The notes under the pieces are model-generated. The model ran no database searches. It saw nothing but the letters and a program-made list of their open reading frames with translations, and was not told the DNA's origin. DNA of 64,000 nucleotides from an uncultured Christensenellaceae bacterium (GTDB lineage Bacteria > Bacillota > Clostridia > Christensenellales > UBA3700). This document shows positions 1-6,780 of this stretch, piece after piece (position 1 is the first letter of the stretch; the number at the start of each line of letters is the position of its first letter). The position numbers and the translations under genes were made by a program. The stretch covers positions 1 through 64,000 of the forward strand of contig CAJUMY010000001.1 of the NCBI GenBank assembly GCA_910587685.1. Reading direction: 5' to 3'.

Positions 1-65
1 AACGCGAATACAATCACCGTCATAACAACTATCAAGTTGTTGACCCTACTCCTTAACTTATTCAT
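1..65 (-). CDS. Partial gene, N-terminus of a membrane or exported protein
   Basis: Only the first 21 codons are inside the window; the gene runs off the left edge. An ATG at 63-65 follows an AAGGAG ribosome site about 11 nt upstream. The peptide begins MNKLRSRVNN and continues with a hydrophobic stretch (LIVVMTVIVFA), the pattern of a signal anchor or signal peptide with a basic N-terminus. It is downstream of the sugar-isomerase and heparinase-like genes, so a transporter component or a sensor for a carbohydrate locus is possible, but nothing here shows the function. Confidence 0.55.
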   Translation of the reverse strand, partial: MNKLRSRVNNLIVVMTVIVFA

Positions 66-280
66 AAATCACTGCAACTCCTTTTTTGATTTTCTCATTC
101 GTTAATTATGCTATAGTTTTGTTAGCGTTCATTGATTTTTTGTTTCTAGTCTCTTCTATAACTTCTCCAAGTAATGAAAAGACGACCGATGCCCATAGTT
201 CCTTTATATTTTGAAAAATACAAACAGAGATAAATGTAAAAATTTACCTCCAACGTTTAATATTTTTCAATGATTTCGAG

Positions 281-309
281 TACATCTCCTACAACAAGAG
301 ATGTATTTT
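281..309 (+). repeat. Hairpin repeat, copy 1 of an inverted pair
   Basis: This 29-nt sequence is the reverse complement of 435-463 with one mismatch. It can fold on itself (8-bp stem TACATCTC/GAGATGTA, 9-nt loop) and is followed on the plus strand by TTTT, like a terminator pointing right. No gene is seen on the plus strand for it to terminate. Between the two copies (310-434) the DNA is very AT-rich. The wider gap 66-541 holds no gene I can support. Confidence 0.7.
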
Positions 310-384
310 ATGAATATTTTTGAGTATATTAAAATACAAAATTCGTAATTTGACGTATAAAAGCTATAATGTCTGCAAAAACTA

Positions 385-413
385 TTGACTTTCCTAAATA
401 AAATATTTAATAT
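385..413 (+). promoter_or_regulatory. Promoter-like sequence between the hairpin repeats
   Basis: TTGACT at 385-390 and TAATAT at 408-413 are separated by 17 nt on the plus strand. A transcript from here would start near 420 and run at once into the hairpin at 435-463, then antisense to the heparinase-like gene. The region is so AT-rich that a chance match is quite possible. Confidence 0.3.
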
Positions 414-434
414 AATAATGTATAATAATATGTG

Positions 435-463
435 AAAATACATCTCTTGTTGTAAGAGATGTA
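435..463 (-). terminator. Hairpin repeat copy 2, probable terminator of the carbohydrate genes
   Basis: Read on the minus strand this is a 10-bp stem (TACATCTCTT/AAGAGATGTA) with a 5-nt loop, followed by TTTT. It begins about 80 nt after the stop of the heparinase-like gene, so it is a good candidate for that gene's terminator. It is also the second copy of the inverted 29-nt repeat at 281-309. Confidence 0.55.
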
Positions 464-541
464 TTTATCTTCTATTTGCATTTTTTGGAAACAAACCTAT
501 CAAGAACAAAATCTATTATTAACAGTAGTAACTATATTATT

Positions 542-2479
542 TCACCATTCCACAACGTGATATTCGTCGTCCTTATAATAGGCTATAGACGCCGCAGAAT
601 ACTTTCCGTCGCACTCGAGAGCGCGCATTAGCTCTCTGAACGTAAGCATTACGCGATAAGTGACGCCGTTCAAAACGATCTTGATGCACTCTGCGTCGCG
701 GCGAGGTATATCGCGCTTAGCCCCGACTACCTTCATCGGCAAAGATTCAACGGAAAACTTCCTATACTTCTCCGTATCGGCGACTATGACGGTAACGGCG
801 TGAGTCCTGCCCAAAGCGTAAAACGACGAATTGACAGTATCAATACCTTCCTTATCGTTATAATGATCGGAATATACGCCGCTACGTCTAACGTAACGTT
901 TTGACGAACTAAACGTTCGCATATACGCCTTGACCTTATCAGACGTAAAGAACAGCGAGTTCCCCGAGGCTATCCTTACGGTAGTATTCGGCGCAAAATT
1001 GAAGTTCTCGGTATATCTGTGTATACCGTGACCGTTGAACACGTCGATAATGACGTAGATATCGGGTTTTATCCAAAGTATCTTCCTCGTAACGACTACG
1101 CCGCATACCGCGGATGCGTAACCTAAATGCGTACCCGACGCCAACTCGAAAGATGCGTCCTTGATAACGCCCTGCTTTATGCCAGGCGCCAATTTGCTAA
1201 ATCCCCAACCGTACGCTTTGATAAAATGCCGAGAATCAATAGAAACGGTATTATGCGCCCGATACGACTTTAGATATCTGCGATACTTTCCCCATACGTA
1301 GGTATATCTGCCTGTGTCGACGAGCATATCCTTTCCCTTGAGGGTCAGCTCAAACGACAGCTTGTCCTCGTGAGCGTGTCCTCCGCCCGTATATCCGTTA
1401 TGAAATATGAGATAGTTGCTCTTTTCGCCGCGGTTTTCGCGCATAACGCACGTCCCGTCTATCTCTATACCGCTGAGGTCTCCGCTCGGCGCTACCGGCA
1501 TGCTCTCGTACGCCTTGACGCCTTCCTCTCCGACGAGCCAAACGCTCTCGTAGTCGAGACGCTCGAACGCGCCCGATTTTAGCTGAGGGTCGCCGAACAC
1601 AAAAGCGCTTAGCGATAATATATCCCTTATATCCGTATAGTCGCTGTCTCCGAAGAGCGGCTGTTTTTTATTGGGTTTCATCCAGTTCAAATTGACCTTC
1701 GCCATCTTATGGACCAGAGCGAGGAAATCCTTTTTCAGCGGAATACTGTTCTCTCTAGCTCTCAATATCACGTCGATAAAACAGCTCAATACCTCGTTAT
1801 GATACATAGAAGACACTTCCCAGTGCATACCTTGACGCATGATCTGAAGATTTGCCTCTGTATATAACCTATCGAGCGCCGTATCTATGAACTCCTTATT
1901 ATTTAGCTCGATACCGATATCGAACAGTCCGTGATCCTGTATGACGCCCCAATTAGACAGCATTTTGTGCCCGTCATGGCATCGCGTCAACATATCGCCA
2001 TGCTCCAAAAGACTGCCTCTATACATCGACTCGAAGCTACCGTCTATGAGCGGAACGCCTTTTAGGATATGCATAGCTTTCGTCCAATATTCGCCTCTGA
2101 TACCGACCTCTAAAGAACGCCATGGATGATCGCCCGACGTACGCGGACATTTCACCGTCGTTATCCAGTCGCTCATTATCCTTATGAAACAGCGGACGTA
2201 TTTCTCATCGCCTGTCAATCGGTACGCCTGAGCGAGCGAGATCACGTATCGCATCCTATTCATTTGGAAAAGGTATTCGTTGTCGCCGTTCTTTTTTAGA
2301 TACCAGTCAATATCGCCGTCAAAATGAGTTGGTTCGTCGGTCCTCTCCATATCCCAAGGCATTTCGAAGACAAACGTATTATCGCATACGTCGTCCGCGA
2401 TCTTGATAGTCTTTTTAACGTTATCGGACCAGTACTTTTTGCAGTATGCCGTTATGAAAGCATATTCGCCGTTATTCAT
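542..2479 (-). CDS. Heparinase II/III family polysaccharide lyase-like protein
   Basis: The 645-residue protein has the two-part layout of heparinase II/III-like lyases: an alpha-helical toroid in roughly residues 30-300 and a beta-rich C-terminal domain. Family landmarks are HNEVL after WEVSSMY near 226, GGGHAHEDKLSFE near 366-377 and RAHNTVSID at 407-415, which carry the His, Tyr and Asn residues expected around the active site. The start (ATG) follows GAGGAAATCT. No signal peptide is visible, so it would act in the cytoplasm, perhaps on imported uronate-containing oligosaccharides. The substrate cannot be told from sequence. Its neighbours, a sugar isomerase-like gene and a 2-hydroxyacid dehydrogenase, fit a small catabolic locus. 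Confidence 0.82.
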   Translation of the reverse strand: MNNGEYAFITAYCKKYWSDNVKKTIKIADDVCDNTFVFEMPWDMERTDEPTHFDGDIDWYLKKNGDNEYLFQMNRMRYVISLAQAYRLTGDEKYVRCFIRIMSDWITTVKCPRTSGDHPWRSLEVGIRGEYWTKAMHILKGVPLIDGSFESMYRGSLLEHGDMLTRCHDGHKMLSNWGVIQDHGLFDIGIELNNKEFIDTALDRLYTEANLQIMRQGMHWEVSSMYHNEVLSCFIDVILRARENSIPLKKDFLALVHKMAKVNLNWMKPNKKQPLFGDSDYTDIRDILSLSAFVFGDPQLKSGAFERLDYESVWLVGEEGVKAYESMPVAPSGDLSGIEIDGTCVMRENRGEKSNYLIFHNGYTGGGHAHEDKLSFELTLKGKDMLVDTGRYTYVWGKYRRYLKSYRAHNTVSIDSRHFIKAYGWGFSKLAPGIKQGVIKDASFELASGTHLGYASAVCGVVVTRKILWIKPDIYVIIDVFNGHGIHRYTENFNFAPNTTVRIASGNSLFFTSDKVKAYMRTFSSSKRYVRRSGVYSDHYNDKEGIDTVNSSFYALGRTHAVTVIVADTEKYRKFSVESLPMKVVGAKRDIPRRDAECIKIVLNGVTYRVMLTFRELMRALECDGKYSAASIAYYKDDEYHVVEW

Positions 2480-2590
2480 AGATTTCCTCGCCGTTACTGT
2501 ATTACTTTACTTATAATCATTTCATTCAATACTATTTCAAAGCCGTCGCAAATACGGCGTTAAGTTCGATTTTTTCGTTACCGTTTACGC

Positions 2591-2640
2591 TATATCGGTA
2601 CATTATATCAATATAAATATAGAAATACGTTACCGATATA
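2591..2640 (-). promoter_or_regulatory. Inverted repeat around a possible -10 box upstream of the heparinase-like gene
   Basis: A perfect 10-bp inverted repeat (TATATCGGTA at 2591-2600, TACCGATATA at 2631-2640) flanks a TATAAT on the minus strand (2602-2607). CGTTACCG also occurs twice (2576-2583 and 2628-2635). The arrangement could be an operator for a local regulator of the lyase gene or a long-loop hairpin after the isomerase gene. No good -35 box is seen. Confidence 0.35.
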
Positions 2641-2663
2641 TGAGTTAAATACCGCCAAAGCCG

Positions 2664-3404
2664 TTATCTATATACTCCGTTATACAGATCGACGAGCGTC
2701 TCTGCGTCCTTCAAAAATCGTCTGTCAGAGTCGCCTTTCACGAACTCCATAATATAATTGACGTTGCTATCCCGACTAAGCTCTATGATGCTACGCCACT
2801 TATCGGCATGCTTTCTGAGCGGATAGCGCCGACCGCGTCTATTCCAAGCGAATACGTGGATAGTCTCGACGTACGGAAGCAGCTTCGTCAAGCTCTCGAC
2901 ATCTCTCTCGTCGAACGAGAGCGTCTGCCAATAAGTCCTGTAGTTTGTCATACCTACGCTCTCGATAAGTCTCAGCGCCGACTCGGGGCTGTCGTTATAC
3001 GTTCCGTTATGATACTCGGAAGCTATGATAATACCGCGATCCGCCGCCCTTTTCGCAACTTCCTTTATATCTCTAACGTACTCGAGAAAACGCTCTTTCG
3101 GCGTATCTTTTGACGGAATATCTCCGCACCATATCCGAACTATAGGAGCGCCGAGCGTCTTTGCGACGTCAAGAACTTCGTCAAATCGTTGAATACTATC
3201 CTTTCCGACGCGGTAATAACTGCCGTAAGATGCTATCTTCAGTCCTGCATTTTTCGTCAACTGAGCCGCTATTTTTGCGGCATGAACGTCAGGAACGTGC
3301 GCGTCGTCGCCCCATTCGATAGCTGTGAGAGGGCTTTCATTCGTTATTTCGATAACTTCTTCTATTGATTTGTTCCTGAAGGTGACGGAAGTCATTCCCA
3401 GCAT
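2664..3404 (-). CDS. Sugar phosphate isomerase/epimerase-like TIM-barrel protein
   Basis: The 246-residue protein looks like the AP-endonuclease-2 type xylose-isomerase-like TIM barrels used as sugar isomerases or epimerases. Typical features are an N-terminal GMTSVTFR strand, AIEWGDD near residue 30, a central ASEYHNGTY segment with a likely metal-binding Glu, and HVFAWN near 183. Length is close to the short end of the family (about 250-290). It is 184 nt upstream of the heparinase-like gene and 103 nt downstream of the dehydrogenase, so it may handle a product of that lyase. The substrate is unknown. The ribosome site (AAAGGA about 12 nt before ATG) is weak. Confidence 0.75.
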   Translation of the reverse strand: MLGMTSVTFRNKSIEEVIEITNESPLTAIEWGDDAHVPDVHAAKIAAQLTKNAGLKIASYGSYYRVGKDSIQRFDEVLDVAKTLGAPIVRIWCGDIPSKDTPKERFLEYVRDIKEVAKRAADRGIIIASEYHNGTYNDSPESALRLIESVGMTNYRTYWQTLSFDERDVESLTKLLPYVETIHVFAWNRRGRRYPLRKHADKWRSIIELSRDSNVNYIMEFVKGDSDRRFLKDAETLVDLYNGVYR

Positions 3405-3507
3405 ACTATATTTCTATTCCTTTAATAATGATAATAAATATTTATATATAATAATATATATTAAACAATATATATCAAAAGTTTACGAGAGCGTGAAGCG
3501 TCGAGCT

Positions 3508-4515
3508 TTAAGCCATAGTCTTTAGCATATCGGCGGTCACTTCATACGGCGCGTTATCTCCGCTCGCGACTGCCGACGCCGAGCTCAACATATATTCGCC
3601 CATCCTTGCAAGCTCCCCACCGAGACTGCCTGCAATATGCGGAGTCAAAATAATATTCCCGGTAAATCTGAGCGGAGAAAATATCCCGCACGGCTCGGGA
3701 TAAGTAACGTCGAGAAGAGCCGTTCTCGTCTTACATTCCCTCATAGCTTTGACGAGTCCCTTCTCGTCGACTTGGCGTCCTCGCGCCGAATTGATGAAGG
3801 TCGCGTACGGTTTCATGACGCTGAAATGGCTGTAAGACAATATCCCCTCAAGCTCGTCCTTGTCCGCAAGATGATTGGAAATGACGTCGCACAAAAGGAA
3901 CATTGCCTCGAGGGAGATACTTTGAATACCGAGAGACGTTGCAACGTCATCGGGCAAAAAGGGATCGTAGTAATATATTTCCGCGTCGATATTCTTCTTT
4001 AGCGATTCGACGACGCGACGTCCTATCTGTCCTACTCCTATAATGCCTATCTTGGGTCTATAGTTCCCAACGCAATTATCCGAATATCTATGAGCGAAAT
4101 ATCTGTTCCTCTTAGCTCTATTCGCCGCCTGAAAAACGCCCTTATTGGCAAGAATTATCTGAGCCGTAACGTATTCGGCAACGGGAATAGAATTAGCTAC
4201 ATTGGCGGAGAATATCCTCACGCCGCATTCCAAAAACTGCTTTGCGAAATGCTGAACGCTCCCCGCTCCGTAAAAAATATAACGCAACGAAGGAAAATAT
4301 CTCTTTATCTCCTCTATTTCAAAACTCTCCATTCCCCAAGTCGTGAAAATAGCCTCGACGTCTTTGATCAAAGGCGTAAGACTATCTATATTCTTTCTCG
4401 AAACTACCTCGCGTGTCAAAAACTCGTAGTTTTCGGAAAGTCTTTTAACAGTCGATGCGGAATATATTCTTTCGATATATTGGCTTTGGCTAGTATAGAA
4501 TATTGCTTTCATCAT
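3508..4515 (-). CDS. D-isomer-specific 2-hydroxyacid dehydrogenase family protein
   Basis: The 335-residue protein contains the NAD-binding GVGQIG fold (G160-x-G162-x2-G165) and the family's catalytic set: Arg245 in NSARG, Glu274 in YPEP and His293 in TPHIAG. It should reduce a 2-keto acid or oxidise a D-2-hydroxy acid, possibly a sugar acid given the next two genes. It begins with two adjacent Met codons. A strong promoter ends only 6 nt before the first ATG and there is no Shine-Dalgarno sequence, so the mRNA is predicted to be leaderless. I cannot assign the substrate; the isomerase-lyase neighbourhood suggests uronate metabolism, which is inference. Confidence 0.85.
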   Translation of the reverse strand: MMKAIFYTSQSQYIERIYSASTVKRLSENYEFLTREVVSRKNIDSLTPLIKDVEAIFTTWGMESFEIEEIKRYFPSLRYIFYGAGSVQHFAKQFLECGVRIFSANVANSIPVAEYVTAQIILANKGVFQAANRAKRNRYFAHRYSDNCVGNYRPKIGIIGVGQIGRRVVESLKKNIDAEIYYYDPFLPDDVATSLGIQSISLEAMFLLCDVISNHLADKDELEGILSYSHFSVMKPYATFINSARGRQVDEKGLVKAMRECKTRTALLDVTYPEPCGIFSPLRFTGNIILTPHIAGSLGGELARMGEYMLSSASAVASGDNAPYEVTADMLKTMA

Positions 4516-4521
4516 AAGTCA

Positions 4522-4550
4522 ATTATAATATCAAAACCGAGAGTTGTAAA
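4522..4550 (-). promoter_or_regulatory. Promoter of the 2-hydroxyacid dehydrogenase gene
   Basis: TTTACA (4545-4550) and TATAAT (4522-4527) with a 17-nt spacer form a near-consensus vegetative promoter. The expected start point falls on or next to the A of the ATG at 4515. Confidence 0.7.
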
Positions 4551-4650
4551 GACCTATTTTCATTTTATGACTGTAAACAGCTAAAACCATAGCATAATAA
4601 CGCGAATAAACCGCGGTCAACCGTAACCCGCGTAAAGTTATAAAAACGCA

Positions 4651-4688
4651 ATATATAAAATAAGCGTACGGCGCTAAATGCCGTACGC
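4651..4688 (-). terminator. Terminator after mgsA
   Basis: On the minus strand a perfect 9-bp stem (GCGTACGGC/GCCGTACGC, 7-nt loop) is followed by TTATTTTATATA. It lies directly after the mgsA stop and closes purB-mgsA. Confidence 0.8.
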
Positions 4689-4695
4689 TCTTGAC

Positions 4696-5088
4696 TTATC
4701 GATCATCGCCGAGTAAGACGGAAGATATAACGAAGTCCGCAGTCGCCTTATTTGTAGCGATTGGAATATCGTATACGACCGCTATCCTAAGAAGCGCCTT
4801 CACGTCGGGATCGTGCGGTTGAGCCTGTAACGGATCCCAAAAGAATACCACGAGGTCTATCTCGCCTTCGGCTATCTTGGCGCCTATCTGCTGATCTCCG
4901 CCGAGAGGTCCCGAAAGATACCTTTTGACGTTGAGATCAGTCGCTTCTCCGACTAGTTTAGCCGTTGTACCCGTGCCGCAAAGCGTGAACTTTTTTAGAA
5001 CGGAGGCGTTTTTCATCGCCCAACTTACCATTTCTGCCTTTTTGTTGTCATGAGCTATCAAAGCTATGTTCTTAACTTTTCTTTCCAT
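4696..5088 (-). CDS. mgsA: Methylglyoxal synthase
   Basis: The 130-residue protein matches methylglyoxal synthase along its full length. It converts dihydroxyacetone phosphate to methylglyoxal and phosphate, a bypass that relieves sugar-phosphate build-up. Visible family motifs are ALIAHDNKK near residue 9, the phosphate-binding GTGTT near 38, SGPLGGDQQIG near 59 with the catalytic Asp, and PHDPDV near 91 with the conserved His and Asp. The start has an AGAGGTACGA-type site. It is 22 nt downstream of purB and probably cotranscribed with it. It is also followed by a sugar-catabolic locus, which suits a role at high sugar-phosphate flux. Confidence 0.95.
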   Translation of the reverse strand: MERKVKNIALIAHDNKKAEMVSWAMKNASVLKKFTLCGTGTTAKLVGEATDLNVKRYLSGPLGGDQQIGAKIAEGEIDLVVFFWDPLQAQPHDPDVKALLRIAVVYDIPIATNKATADFVISSVLLGDDR

Positions 5089-5110
5089 TCGTACCTCTTA
5101 TAATATTTTG

Positions 5111-6544
5111 TCAAACGTTGATCTCAGATCTGAAACCTTTGTCGCTCGAATACTTTTTGAGAATCGGTTCTATCTCGCTATCAATGAATTCCACGACTTG
5201 CTCGTCGGCTCTTCCTATAAAGTTTTTAGCGTCCAATATATCGTATATGTATGAGTGTATCGGCTTGAACGCGTCGTCTTTCATTATCCTCGAAATGAGG
5301 TCATTATCCTTACCGTTGAGCTTTACCTCTCTCGACGCCTCCATCGAATATACCCTGATCTTCTCGTGAAGCTCCTGTCTGTTGCCGCCGCGCTTAACGC
5401 ATTCCATGAGAATAACTTCGGTCGCCATGAAGGGAAGCTCCGCCTGTATATGTTTGTCTATCACCTTGTCGTATACGACAAGCCCGTCGGTGACGTTGAT
5501 GAGCAGATCGAGAATAGCGTCTATAGCAAGGAAAGACTGCGCCATAACGAGACGCTTATTAGCGGAATCGTCGAGCGTTCTCTCGAACCACTGCGTGGAC
5601 GCAGTCATCGCGCCGTTCACAGGAAGAGACATAACGTATCTTGCAAGAGAACAAATTCTCTCGCTACGCATAGGATTACGCTTATAAGCCATGGCGGACG
5701 AGCCTATCTGCGACTTTTCGAACGGCTCCTCTATCTCCTTCATATTCTGAAGTATCCTTATATCGCCGGCAAGTTTATACGCGCTCTGAGCTATCTCGGA
5801 GAGAAGCGCCAATATATTATAGTCGACTTTACGCGGATAAGTCTGACCCGTTACAGCAAAGGCCTTGTTAAAGCCCATCTTTTCTATCACTATCTCATTG
5901 AGCTTCTTGACCTTCTCGCCGTCGTTATCAAAGAGCTGCATGAAGCTCGCCTGCGTTCCAGTCGTTCCCTTCACACCTCTCAATTTGTAATTAGACATCA
6001 CGTGCTCTAGATTATCAAAGTCGATAGTAAAGTCCTGCATCCAAAGACACGCTCTTTTACCTACCGTCACGAGCTGAGCCGGCTGTAGATGAGTAAAGCC
6101 GAGCGTAGGAAGAGACCTATACTTCATAGCGAAGTTTTTGAGTATGTCAAGGACGTTCACGAGCTTTTTCCTGACCAAAGTCAGAGCCTCGTAATACACT
6201 ATGAGATCGGTATTGTCGCCGACGTAACAGCTCGTAGCGCCAAGATGTATGATAGGCATTGCCGACGGACACTGAGCTCCGAACGCGTGCACGTGCGCCA
6301 TAACGTCGTGTCTTACCTCTTTTTCCTTAGCTCTCGCGACGTCGTAATCAATATCGTTGATATGAGCCTTCATCTCATTTATCTGTTCGTCGGTTATGTC
6401 TAGTCCGAGACTCTTTTCGCCCTCTGCGAGCGCTATCCAAAGTTTTCTCCAAGTGGTGAACTTATTATCGTCGGAAAAGATATACATCATTTCCTTTGAA
6501 GCGTAGCGCTGCGTTAGCGGATCTATGTATTTTGAAGTATCCAT
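5111..6544 (-). CDS. purB: Adenylosuccinate lyase
   Basis: The 477-residue protein belongs to the fumarase/aspartase superfamily and has the purB-type signature GSSAMAYKRNPMRSE, the flexible loop with the catalytic Ser. TSCYVGDNTDL and GTTGTQASF supply further active-site residues. It cleaves SAICAR to AICAR plus fumarate in IMP synthesis and adenylosuccinate to AMP plus fumarate. The other purine genes are about 48 kb away at the right end of the window, so purB has its own promoter and a structured 130-nt leader here. GGAG lies 7 nt before the ATG. mgsA follows after 22 nt. Confidence 0.96.
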   Translation of the reverse strand: MDTSKYIDPLTQRYASKEMMYIFSDDNKFTTWRKLWIALAEGEKSLGLDITDEQINEMKAHINDIDYDVARAKEKEVRHDVMAHVHAFGAQCPSAMPIIHLGATSCYVGDNTDLIVYYEALTLVRKKLVNVLDILKNFAMKYRSLPTLGFTHLQPAQLVTVGKRACLWMQDFTIDFDNLEHVMSNYKLRGVKGTTGTQASFMQLFDNDGEKVKKLNEIVIEKMGFNKAFAVTGQTYPRKVDYNILALLSEIAQSAYKLAGDIRILQNMKEIEEPFEKSQIGSSAMAYKRNPMRSERICSLARYVMSLPVNGAMTASTQWFERTLDDSANKRLVMAQSFLAIDAILDLLINVTDGLVVYDKVIDKHIQAELPFMATEVILMECVKRGGNRQELHEKIRVYSMEASREVKLNGKDNDLISRIMKDDAFKPIHSYIYDILDAKNFIGRADEQVVEFIDSEIEPILKKYSSDKGFRSEINV

Positions 6545-6678
6545 TTTTATCTCCTTGCAGTTCTCTTATATGTTTTCGTTAAATATACGATAGCGACAGC
6601 TATGCGCCAAGCGAACGCGTCTTTACGCGCGTTTGATATTATAGCTTACCGACATTTTTCCGCATCAGTCGCCTCGTC
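6545..6678 (-). promoter_or_regulatory. Structured 5' leader of purB, class not recognised
   Basis: The predicted purB transcript starts near 6678. Its leader folds as nested stems: GCGAC/GTCGC (6668-6672 with 6593-6597), ATGCG/CGCAT (6661-6665 with 6602-6606), AAGC/GCTT (6644-6647 with 6609-6612) and a closed hairpin AACGCG/CGCGTT (6628-6633 with 6614-6619). Large asymmetric internal loops, one purine-rich (GGAAAAATGTCGGT), lie between stems. This is the look of a riboswitch or protein-binding leader. It does not match the purine, PRPP, ZTP or other classes I can recall, and no U-tract terminator follows. Confidence 0.45.
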
Positions 6679-6684
6679 ACATCC

Positions 6685-6714
6685 ATTATATAATAAATAA
6701 TAAAAAATATCCAA
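6685..6714 (-). promoter_or_regulatory. Promoter of purB-mgsA
   Basis: TTGGAT (6709-6714) and TATAAT (6685-6690), 18-nt spacer. It lies between the rny terminator and the structured purB leader. Confidence 0.55.
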
Positions 6715-6726
6715 TATTTATAGCAT

Positions 6727-6763
6727 AAAAAAATCCGCTCGGCGGAAAATTCCGTCGGCGGAT
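6727..6763 (-). terminator. Terminator after rny
   Basis: On the minus strand a GC-rich hairpin closed by ATCCGC/GCGGAT is followed by seven T residues, 18 nt after the rny stop. Confidence 0.8.
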
Positions 6764-6780
6764 CTATTACCTTACGATTA

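Noticed and set aside
5255..6010. Open plus-strand frame of 251 codons opposite purB
   Set aside because: Same reason: pnp- and purB-type codon use leaves antisense frames open. No recognisable protein.
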